Source of the DNA: an uncultured Clostridia bacterium
GTDB lineage: Bacteria > Bacillota > Clostridia > Christensenellales > Aristaeellaceae
Assembly (NCBI GenBank): GCA_946408995.1
Contig: CAMJUL010000023.1
Location: 1-49,873 of the forward strand
Direction of reading: 5' to 3'
Length of the DNA: 49,873 bases
Part shown: one piece after another, positions 40,327 through 47,484 of the stretch
Numbering within the stretch: position 1 is the first letter of the stretch
Layout: each line of letters starts with the position of its first letter
Translations under genes and position numbers: made by a program
Notes under the pieces: generated by a model
Seen by the model: the letters and a program-made list of their open reading frames with translations, nothing else
Told to the model about the DNA's origin: nothing
Databases searched by the model: none

Positions 40327-41019
40327 ATGCAGATCCACGGTCTTCAGAAACTGACCCTTCTGGACTTCCCGGGCCATGTCGCCTGCACGGTCTTCCTGGG
40401 GGGATGCGACCTGAGGTGTCCCTTCTGCCACAATTACGAATTGGCTGTCGGCGCTGCTCCCGCGGTCATGGAGGAGGACGCCTTCCTCGCTTTCCTTGAA
40501 AAGCGGCGCGGCCTGCTGGAGGGGGTGGCCGTCACCGGCGGGGAACCCTGTCTGCGCCCGGATCTGTCCCGGTTTCTCCGCCGCGTGCGTTCCCTGGGCT
40601 ATCCGGTCAAGCTGGACACCAACGGCACCCATCCGGACATGCTCGGCGCCCTGCTGGAGGAGGGGCTTGTGGACTATGTGGCCATGGACATCAAAAACAG
40701 CCCCGAAAAGTACGCCCTCACCGCGGGCGTTGCCCAATTGGACCTCTCCGGCATCCGTAAGAGCGTCCGCCTCCTTCTTGAAGGGGGCGTCCCTTACGAG
40801 TTCCGCACCACCCTGGTGGACGAATTCCACCAGGTGGAGGATCTCAAACGCATCGGGGAATGGATCCGGGGGGCGGAAAGGTATTTCCTTCAGTCCTTCG
40901 CCGACCGGGATTCGGTGCCCTTTTCGGGCCTTCACGCCCCCTCCCGGGAAAAGCTCGACGCCTGCCTTCAGGCCGTCAGTCCCTATGTGCCCGGCGCGGC
41001 CCTGCGCGGGGCGGACTGA
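40327..41019 (+). CDS. nrdG: Anaerobic ribonucleotide reductase activating protein (radical SAM)
   Basis: 230 residues, the longer NrdG-like type. Radical-SAM Cys residues stand in CDLRCPFCH (CX3CX2C), and SAM-binding motifs GVAVTGGEPCLRP, KLDTNG and DYVAMDIKNSPEKY follow. It uses reduced [4Fe-4S] and S-adenosylmethionine to create the glycyl radical on NrdD, encoded 193 bp downstream. The AAAGGAG ribosome site is well placed. It is transcriptionally joined to the upstream phoB-phoR-TPR-DUF4037 genes by spacing, while nrdD has its own NrdR-type control region. Confidence 0.9.
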   Translation: MQIHGLQKLTLLDFPGHVACTVFLGGCDLRCPFCHNYELAVGAAPAVMEEDAFLAFLEKRRGLLEGVAVTGGEPCLRPDLSRFLRRVRSLGYPVKLDTNGTHPDMLGALLEEGLVDYVAMDIKNSPEKYALTAGVAQLDLSGIRKSVRLLLEGGVPYEFRTTLVDEFHQVEDLKRIGEWIRGAERYFLQSFADRDSVPFSGLHAPSREKLDACLQAVSPYVPGAALRGAD

Positions 41020-41056
41020 CGGATCTTTCCCCGCATGGAAAAAACGGTCGGAACGC

Positions 41057-41136
41057 ACACAATATCTTGAATTCTTCCACTTTGATTCTTAAATTTCACA
41101 CTATATATTGACATCCCCTCCTGCGTGTGGTAGTGT
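41057..41136 (+). promoter_or_regulatory. Two NrdR-box-like sites and promoter of nrdD
   Basis: ACACAATATCTTG (41057-41069) and ACACTATATATTG (41098-41110) share 10 of 13 bases and match the NrdR-box pattern ACAC-ATAT; their spacing is 41 bp, about four helical turns. The second overlaps the -35 TTGACA (41108-41113); a TAGTGT lies 17 bp further on. NrdR represses ribonucleotide reductase genes when dATP is plentiful. No nrdR gene is in the window. Confidence 0.72.
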
Positions 41137-41212
41137 TATATCCGCTCGGGTTCTTCCAGGGACCGAATAAGAGAGGATTCATACCTCACTCCGGGAAAGG
41201 GGATTTCTTTAT

Positions 41213-43675
41213 ATGTATCAGGTTATGAAGCGGGACGGCAAAATCGTCGAGTTTTCCATCGGAAAGATCACCGGCGCCATCACCAAGGCCTTTGACGCCT
41301 GCGGGAAACAGTATCATCCCAGCGTCATCGAGCTGCTGGCGCTGCATGTGACCAGCGATTTTGAGAGCAAGATCCACAACGGGCGGGTCAGCGTCGAGGA
41401 CATCCAGGACAGCGTGGAAAAAGTGCTCAGCGAAAGCGGCTACGCCGACGTGGCCAAGGCCTACATTCTTTACCGCAAACAGCGGGAAAAGGTTCGCAAC
41501 ATCAATTCCACCCTGCTCAATTACAAGGACCTGGTGGACAACTACCTTCAGATCAACAACTGGCGGGTCAAGGAAAACTCCACTGTCACCTATTCCGTGG
41601 GAGGCCTGATCCTGTCCAACTCCGGCGCCATCACCGCCAATTACTGGCTCAGCGAGGTCTATGACGATGAGATCGCCGAGGCCCACCGCAGCGCCGCCAT
41701 CCACCTTCATGACCTGTCCATGCTCACCGGCTACTGCGCCGGCTGGAGCCTCAAGCAGCTGATCCAGGAAGGCCTCGGGGGCGTCCCGGGGAAGATCACC
41801 TCCTCCCCGGCCAACCACCTGTCCACCCTGTGCAACCAGATGGTCAATTTCCTGGGCATCATGCAGAACGAATGGGCGGGCGCCCAGGCCTTTTCCTCCT
41901 TTGACACCTACCTTGCCCCCTTCGTGAAGGTGGACAGCCTTTCCCAGAAGGAAGTCAAGCAGTGCGTGCAGTCCTTCATCTACGGCGTCAACACCCCCAG
42001 CCGCTGGGGCACCCAGGCGCCCTTCAGCAACGTCACCCTGGACTGGGTGGTGCCCAACGATCTTAAAAACCTGCCCGCCATCGTCGGCGGCAGGGAGATG
42101 GATTTCACCTACGGGGACTGCCAGAAGGAAATGGACATGGTCAACAAGGCCTTCATCGAAATCATGATCGAAGGCGACGCCAACGGCCGCGGCTTCCAGT
42201 ACCCCATTCCCACCTATTCCATCACCCGGGATTTTGACTGGAGCGAAACCGAGAACAACCGCCTCCTGTTTGAAATGACCGCCAAATACGGCACCCCGTA
42301 TTTCTCCAACTACATCAATTCCGACATGGAGCCCAGCGACGTGCGCTCCATGTGCTGCCGGCTGCGCCTGGACCTGAGGGAACTGCGCAAGAAAAGCGGC
42401 GGGTTCTTCGGCTCCGGCGAATCCACCGGCTCCATCGGCGTCGTCACCATCAACATGCCCCGCATCGCCTACCTGTCCAAGGATGAGGCGGATTTCTACA
42501 AGCGCCTCAATTCCCTGATGGACATCGCTGCCCGCAGCCTCAAGACCAAGCGCACCGTCATCACCCGCCTGCTGGAAATGGGCCTGTACCCCTACACCAA
42601 GCGGTATCTTGGCAATTTCAACAACCACTTCTCCACCATCGGCCTGCTTGGCATGAACGAGGCCTGCCTGAACGCCAAATGGCTCCGCAAGGACCTGACC
42701 GCGCCGGAGGCCCAGCAGTTCACCAAGGAAGTCCTCAATCACATGCGCGAGCGCCTGTCCGATTACCAGGAGCAGTACGGCGACCTGTACAACCTGGAAG
42801 CCACCCCGGCGGAATCCACCACCTACCGCTTCGCCAAGCACGACAAGGCCCAGTATCCGGACATCATCACCGCCAACATGAACGGCACCCCCTACTACAC
42901 CAATTCCTCCCACCTGCCCGTGGGCTATACCGAGGATGTGTTCTCCGCCCTGGACATCCAGGACGACCTGCAGACCCTCTACACCTCCGGCACCGTGTTC
43001 CACGCCTTCCTGGGGGAGAAGCTGCCCGACTGGAAGGCGGCCGCGAACCTGGTGCGCAAGATCGCCGAAAATTACAAGCTGCCCTATTACACCATCAGCC
43101 CCATCTACTCCGTCTGCCGGGACCACGGCTACATCACCGGTGAAAAATACACCTGCCCCATCTGCGGCCGGAAGACCGAGGTCTACAGCCGCATCACCGG
43201 ATACTACCGGCCGGTGCAGAACTGGAACGACGGCAAGGTGCAGGAATTCAAGGACCGCAAGGTCTACGACATCGGCCATTCCGTCCTGACCCATACCGGG
43301 CCCCGGCCCAGCCTGCAGGACGCCGCCCTGGAGGCCGCGCAGGAACGCGGCTGCTGCACCCCCGCGGCGCCCCTGATGAAGCCGGAGACCCTCGAGGCCC
43401 CCGTCCGGACCGCGCCTCCCGCCCCCGCCGCGGAGCAGAAGGGCGCCAGTGTCCTGCTCTTCAAGACGCCCACCTGCCCCAACTGCAAGGCCGCGATGGC
43501 CCTCCTGGACCGGGCCGGGGTCGCCTACCAGGCCCTGAACGCCAACGAGGAACCCTCCCTGGTGGAGCGCTACGGCGTCCGGCAGGCCCCCACCCTGGTG
43601 CTGCTTGGCAAGGAAGGATTTGAAAAATACCGCGGCGTGTCCGACATCAAGGGCTGGCTGATGAGCCGTCAGTGA
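41213..43675 (+). CDS. nrdD: Class III anaerobic ribonucleoside-triphosphate reductase fused to a thioredoxin-like domain
   Basis: 820 residues. An N-terminal ATP-cone (residues 1-95, YQVMKRDGKIVEFSIGKITG) senses ATP/dATP. The catalytic barrel contains SMCCRLRLDLRE (Cys381/382). Near the C-terminal end, CPIC (648-651) forms half of the zinc site and RITGY carries the probable glycyl-radical Gly663; the second Cys pair of E. coli NrdD is absent. Beyond ~residue 700, after a Pro/Ala linker, comes an extra ~75-residue thioredoxin/glutaredoxin-like domain with a CPNC active site (755-758) and the cis-Pro motif VRQAPTLVLL. The enzyme makes dNTPs in the absence of oxygen. The fused domain and the trxB gene 76 bp downstream suggest thiol rather than formate as reductant. 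Confidence 0.94.
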   Translation: MYQVMKRDGKIVEFSIGKITGAITKAFDACGKQYHPSVIELLALHVTSDFESKIHNGRVSVEDIQDSVEKVLSESGYADVAKAYILYRKQREKVRNINSTLLNYKDLVDNYLQINNWRVKENSTVTYSVGGLILSNSGAITANYWLSEVYDDEIAEAHRSAAIHLHDLSMLTGYCAGWSLKQLIQEGLGGVPGKITSSPANHLSTLCNQMVNFLGIMQNEWAGAQAFSSFDTYLAPFVKVDSLSQKEVKQCVQSFIYGVNTPSRWGTQAPFSNVTLDWVVPNDLKNLPAIVGGREMDFTYGDCQKEMDMVNKAFIEIMIEGDANGRGFQYPIPTYSITRDFDWSETENNRLLFEMTAKYGTPYFSNYINSDMEPSDVRSMCCRLRLDLRELRKKSGGFFGSGESTGSIGVVTINMPRIAYLSKDEADFYKRLNSLMDIAARSLKTKRTVITRLLEMGLYPYTKRYLGNFNNHFSTIGLLGMNEACLNAKWLRKDLTAPEAQQFTKEVLNHMRERLSDYQEQYGDLYNLEATPAESTTYRFAKHDKAQYPDIITANMNGTPYYTNSSHLPVGYTEDVFSALDIQDDLQTLYTSGTVFHAFLGEKLPDWKAAANLVRKIAENYKLPYYTISPIYSVCRDHGYITGEKYTCPICGRKTEVYSRITGYYRPVQNWNDGKVQEFKDRKVYDIGHSVLTHTGPRPSLQDAALEAAQERGCCTPAAPLMKPETLEAPVRTAPPAPAAEQKGASVLLFKTPTCPNCKAAMALLDRAGVAYQALNANEEPSLVERYGVRQAPTLVLLGKEGFEKYRGVSDIKGWLMSRQ

Positions 43676-43751
43676 TTTCCCCGCGCCTTCCTGATTCCAC
43701 AGGACCTTCCTGTGGAATTTTCCATCCCATCCGGAAAGGAAAACGACATCC

Positions 43752-44666
43752 ATGGTTGACATCGTCATTGTGGGCGGCGGGCCTGCGGGCATGACCGCCG
43801 CGCTCTACGCCCGGCGGAACGGCAAAAGCGCCCTCGTGATCGAAAAGAACGGCTTCGGGGGGCAGATTACCCACTCGCCCCGGGTGGAAAACTATCCCGG
43901 CATCCCCCAGATGAGCGGCAACGAATTCGCCGAGAAGCTCCTGGACCAGATCCTGGCCCAGGGCGCCCAAATCGAAATGGAAACCGTCACCGGCGTTGAG
44001 GACCGGGGAGAAAGCAAGACCGTGCATACCCTGGAGGGCGGCCGGTACGACTGCCGCGCCGTCATCCTGGCCTGCGGCGTCAGGCATCGGACGCTGGGCC
44101 TGGAAGGCGAGGAAGCCCTCATCGGCGAGGGCATTTCCTTCTGTGCCGTATGCGACGGGGACTTTTACGCAGGCCGGGAGGTCTGCGTGGCCGGAGGCGG
44201 CAACTCCGCCTTGCAGGAGGCCCTGCTGCTGAGCGAAAAATGCAGCCAGGTCACCGTCGTGCAGGATCTGCCCGTCCTCACCGGAGAAGCGGCCCTGCAG
44301 GAAGCCCTGCGCAGGCGGTCCAACGTCCGCTGCCTGACCGGGATGCGTTTTCTGCGCCTCCTGACGGAGGACGGCGCCCTCTGCGGTGTGGAGGTCCAAA
44401 GCCGCGCCTCCGGCGAAACGCAGACGCTGCCCTGCGCGGGGCTGTTCGAGGCCGTTGGCCTTCTGCCGGAAAACGGGGCCTTCGCCTCCCTGGCTTCTTT
44501 GGACCCCCAGGGGTATTTTGACAGCGACGAAAGCTGTCTTACCGGGACCCCCGGCGTCTTCGTCGCCGGCGACTGCCGCCGCAAGGCCGTCCGGCAGCTG
44601 ACCACCGCCGCCGCGGACGGCTCCTCTGCCGCCCTGGCCGCCATCCGGTACCTGGACCGGCTCTGA
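43752..44666 (+). CDS. trxB: Thioredoxin reductase
   Basis: 304 residues, normal length. FAD-binding IVGGGPAGMTAALYARR at the N-terminus, redox CAVC (131-134) in SFCAVCDGDFY, pyridine-nucleotide motif VAGGGNSALQEAL (GGxxS variant), and FVAGDCRRKAVRQL near the C-terminus closing the FAD site. It passes electrons from NAD(P)H (or ferredoxin in some relatives) to thioredoxin-like domains; the fused CPNC domain of the upstream NrdD is an obvious candidate. It lies 76 bp after nrdD without an intervening terminator, so probably in the same transcript. Confidence 0.92.
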   Translation: MVDIVIVGGGPAGMTAALYARRNGKSALVIEKNGFGGQITHSPRVENYPGIPQMSGNEFAEKLLDQILAQGAQIEMETVTGVEDRGESKTVHTLEGGRYDCRAVILACGVRHRTLGLEGEEALIGEGISFCAVCDGDFYAGREVCVAGGGNSALQEALLLSEKCSQVTVVQDLPVLTGEAALQEALRRRSNVRCLTGMRFLRLLTEDGALCGVEVQSRASGETQTLPCAGLFEAVGLLPENGAFASLASLDPQGYFDSDESCLTGTPGVFVAGDCRRKAVRQLTTAAADGSSAALAAIRYLDRL

Positions 44667-44723
44667 CCCGTTCCGTCCTTTTCCGGCGGGCTTTCCTGCT
44701 TCCGGTTTTTTCAGGAGGTGCCT

Positions 44724-45281
44724 ATGTTTCTCTGGTTTGGAATCGATGTGGATCAGCAGCTTGCGGACCTGAAGCGCCTTTGCGAGAAGGCCGAAAAGCA
44801 GGCCGGCTTCCGGGTGCAGGGCTATAGCCTGCCCATGCACATTTCCCTGAAGATCCCCTTCCAGGTCCCGGATGAGGAGGCCGCGCCCATTCTGGAGGCC
44901 TGCGCCGCCTATCTTGCCTCCCTCAGGCCTTTTCCCATCACCGTGAAGGCCCTTGAAAACCGCCACAGCATCGTCTGGCTGCGGATTCTGGAAAGTCCTG
45001 CGCTCTGCGCCGCCCAGGACGGGCTGCTGGCCCTTTTGCAGTCCCGCTTTCAGATTGCTCCCCATGCCTACGACACCGACCGCGCCTACCATGTGACCCT
45101 GTTCATGGACGAGGACCCCGCGAAGAACGACCTGGCCTGCTCCCTGCTCGGGAACGCTGCCTTCCCCGATACCCTCTTTGTCCGAAGGATCGGCATCGGT
45201 GAGTCCCCCACGGGCGAGCTTGGCACCTATCATCCGGTCCGCTTTCTTATGCTCGATCCTCCGGAAGGAGAGCCGTCCTGA
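44724..45281 (+). CDS. 2'-5' RNA ligase / cyclic phosphodiesterase-like 2H protein
   Basis: About 185 residues from the ATG at 44724 (AGGAGG 5 nt upstream; a GTG 6 bp earlier overlaps that site and is unlikely). Two catalytic HxS/T motifs, HISLKI at residue 39 and HVTLFM near 119, define the 2H phosphoesterase superfamily, which opens 2',3'-cyclic phosphates or handles 2'-5' RNA bonds. The protein is cytoplasmic. It lies 57 bp after trxB and ends at a shared terminator. The true substrate is not known for bacterial members of this type. Confidence 0.82.
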   Translation: MFLWFGIDVDQQLADLKRLCEKAEKQAGFRVQGYSLPMHISLKIPFQVPDEEAAPILEACAAYLASLRPFPITVKALENRHSIVWLRILESPALCAAQDGLLALLQSRFQIAPHAYDTDRAYHVTLFMDEDPAKNDLACSLLGNAAFPDTLFVRRIGIGESPTGELGTYHPVRFLMLDPPEGEPS

Positions 45282-45324
45282 TCCGTCCAAGGGTCCTCCA
45301 TCGCCTTGCGGCCGCCGCGGCCCG

Positions 45325-45360
45325 ACAAAAAAACGGACCTTCCGGTCCGTTTTTTTTGTC
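45325..45360. terminator. Bidirectional terminator between convergent genes
   Basis: The stem ACGGACC / GGTCCGT (45333-45339 with 45344-45350) with TTCC loop is flanked by a run of A on the left and T on the right, so it ends transcription in both directions. Confidence 0.92.
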
Positions 45361-46059
45361 TTATTTCCGCCCTTGCCGGTGCTTTTCGCACTGTTCAAGG
45401 AAGTACCTGAGCACCTTTTCCCCGTCCACCGTGTCCTGCCTGCGGAAGGCGAAGCTCATTCTTTCCGGATGCCACTGCACGCTCCAGATGGGCAGCGAGG
45501 CATGATGCATCGCCTCCACCACCCCCTCCTCCGCGTAAAGATCCATTACCATTCCGTCTCCCGGCACGTCCACCGCCTGGTGGTGGGAGCTGTTGACGCT
45601 GAAGACGTGTCCGTACAGCCCTTCGATCCAGCTGCCAGGCACCGCCGTGACCGCGTGGACCTGGTCTTCGGTGGAATTCTCCTCCCGGGGATGGCGGATC
45701 AACGTTTCAAGGTGCTGGATCAGCGTGCCGCCAAAGAGCACGTTCAGCAGCTGGTGTCCCCGGCAGATACCAAACGCCGGCACCCCGGCCCGGATAAAGC
45801 GGTCCGCCGCCGTCAGCTGCAGCGTGTCCAGCGCCTCGTCGATCCCCTTGGAGCCCCGGTTCTCCTGATGATACCGTTCGGGGGCCAGGTCCCCGCCTCC
45901 GGGGAGCAGCAGGCCGTCGAACCCGGACGGATCGGTGTCCGCGGCGACGACCACGCCTTCCGCGCCCAGGGCCCGCAGCGCTTCAAAATAATTGGTGTAG
46001 GGTTTTTCCGGCGGGATCGGCACCCCGATCCGAAGCGTCTTCCGTTGTTTTTCGCTCAT
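45361..46059 (-). CDS. Class-I glutamine amidotransferase-like peptidase (C26, PuuD-like)
   Basis: 232 residues. The catalytic triad of the family is visible: nucleophile C99 in FGICRGHQLLN, His197 in SVQWHPERM, and the following Glu. LLLPGGGDLAPERY near residue 51 and the SSHHQAVD block are typical of gamma-glutamyl-GABA hydrolase-like proteins, which release the gamma-glutamyl group from small amides. No synthetase domain is fused and no putrescine genes are adjacent, so the substrate is uncertain; cell-wall or polyamine metabolism are possible. Cytoplasmic and apparently monocistronic. Confidence 0.88.
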   Translation of the reverse strand: MSEKQRKTLRIGVPIPPEKPYTNYFEALRALGAEGVVVAADTDPSGFDGLLLPGGGDLAPERYHQENRGSKGIDEALDTLQLTAADRFIRAGVPAFGICRGHQLLNVLFGGTLIQHLETLIRHPREENSTEDQVHAVTAVPGSWIEGLYGHVFSVNSSHHQAVDVPGDGMVMDLYAEEGVVEAMHHASLPIWSVQWHPERMSFAFRRQDTVDGEKVLRYFLEQCEKHRQGRK

Positions 46060-46188
46060 GTTGTCCCCCTGTATCCTTTCGCGGCGTACCCAAGGCCGCC
46101 GCGTTTTCCCGCATCATCTTACCACTTTGGGGCTTCCTCCGCAATCGCCTCTCCCGGCGCCGCGCATGGTTTTTTTCTGCTTTTTGCA

Positions 46189-46217
46189 TTGATCAAAACG
46201 CTTCCCTGGAGTAGCAT
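46189..46217 (+). promoter_or_regulatory. Promoter of the acetyltransferase gene
   Basis: TTGATC (46189-46194), 17-bp spacer, TAGCAT (46212-46217), 32 bp before the ATG. Confidence 0.5.
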
Positions 46218-46249
46218 AGGAAGAAAAAAGCCCCATTCGGAGGGATCCC

Positions 46250-47383
46250 ATGAGCGATCTGTTTTACGGCCGCGCCTCGAAGGCGGACCGTCAGGAAATC
46301 CTGGATTTCGCGAACCTCGTGTTCTCCCAGGCGGACAGCCCCCACGATTTCAGGGCGCTCCTGCCCAAGACCTACGCGGAAGGCGTCCCGGGCATCGAGG
46401 ACTGGCATTACGTCGCCAAGTCCGGGGGACGGATCGTGGGGCTCGTCGCCTGCCGGCCCACCCCCATGGTCTTTGGGGACCGGACCCTGGACTGCGGCTT
46501 TGTCGGCACGGTGTCCGTGCACCCCTATCACCGCGGGCAGGGACACATGAAGGCCCTGATGGCCCTCATGCTCCTGGAGGAAAGCAAAAAAGGCCGGGAT
46601 CTTCTGCTGCTGGGCGGCCAAAGACAGCGCTACAATTACTTTGGCTTTGAACAGGGCGGCCTCCGCGTCCGGATGCGCGTGACCGCGCGGAACCTCAAGC
46701 ACACCCTCCGCAGCCCGGACCTCTCCCGGGTGCGCTTTCAGGCCGTGACCGCGTCGGACGATGCCCTGCTTGGCAGGCTGAAGGCCCTCGCCGATAGTCA
46801 GGTCATCCACGGCGTACGGGAACAGGCGGCCTTCCTTGACATCATGCATTCCTGGGCCAGCCCCTTTGATGCCGTCTGGGTGGACGGGGAACTGGAGGGG
46901 TACGTCATGGGCCGCGTTTTGGAAGCCGTGCTGCGGCACGAGGCGCTCCTGCCCCTGGTGCTGCAGGCGCTTTTCGCAAGGGACGGGAGCCGGGAGGCCG
47001 TCTTTTCCCTCAGCCCGCTGCATACCGGGCGCATCGCCGTCCTCTCCCCCATCGCGGAGGAGGTTTCCGTCACCGACTGCGGGATGCTGCGGGTGCTCAG
47101 CTGGCCCCGGGTCCTTGAGGCCTTCCTTGCCCTGCGCGCCCGCCTCGCCCCCCTGGAGGACGGGCGGAAGACCTTTCTTCCCGCCGGAGGCACGGCCTTT
47201 ACCGTCACGGTGCGTGGCGGCGTCCCCTCCGTCACGCCGGGCGGGGAAAAGGCCGATTTCGCCCTGTCTACCCTGGAGATGCAAAGGCTCTTTTTCGGGA
47301 TAAAGAACCTCCTGCTGCCAAATTCCCTTCCCGCGTCCTGGTCCCCCCTGCCCTTCTGGATCTCGGAGGCGGACACCTTCTGA
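46250..47383 (+). CDS. GNAT acetyltransferase, Eis-like, with sterol-carrier-type C-terminus
   Basis: 377 residues. The N-terminal GNAT fold has the acetyl-CoA loop in VSVHPYHRGQGHMKALMAL and a second GNAT-like half (LLLGGQRQRYNYFGFEQGG); the C-terminal ~100 residues resemble the SCP2-like domain of Eis-type enzymes (TFLPAGGTAFTVTVRG-like strands, then ADFALSTLEMQRLFFG). Such proteins acetylate amines, including aminoglycosides or polyamines, but most have unknown targets. The CGGAGG ribosome site and upstream promoter support the start. It precedes lnpA by 101 bp; lnpA has its own promoter, so a functional link is not implied. Confidence 0.85.
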   Translation: MSDLFYGRASKADRQEILDFANLVFSQADSPHDFRALLPKTYAEGVPGIEDWHYVAKSGGRIVGLVACRPTPMVFGDRTLDCGFVGTVSVHPYHRGQGHMKALMALMLLEESKKGRDLLLLGGQRQRYNYFGFEQGGLRVRMRVTARNLKHTLRSPDLSRVRFQAVTASDDALLGRLKALADSQVIHGVREQAAFLDIMHSWASPFDAVWVDGELEGYVMGRVLEAVLRHEALLPLVLQALFARDGSREAVFSLSPLHTGRIAVLSPIAEEVSVTDCGMLRVLSWPRVLEAFLALRARLAPLEDGRKTFLPAGGTAFTVTVRGGVPSVTPGGEKADFALSTLEMQRLFFGIKNLLLPNSLPASWSPLPFWISEADTF

Positions 47384-47408
47384 CCCGGCTGTTTTTCCTA
47401 AGTACGCA

Positions 47409-47437
47409 TTGAAAAAGCCCTTGTTCTGGTATAAAAT
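47409..47437 (+). promoter_or_regulatory. Promoter of the GH112 phosphorylase gene
   Basis: TTGAAA (47409-47414), 17-bp spacer, TAAAAT (47432-47437), inside the run TATAAAATAG. The ATG follows 47 bp downstream. Confidence 0.65.
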
Positions 47438-47484
47438 AGAAACAAGTACAGGGGGCTCCCGGCCCCCGGAAGGGATCGATATAC

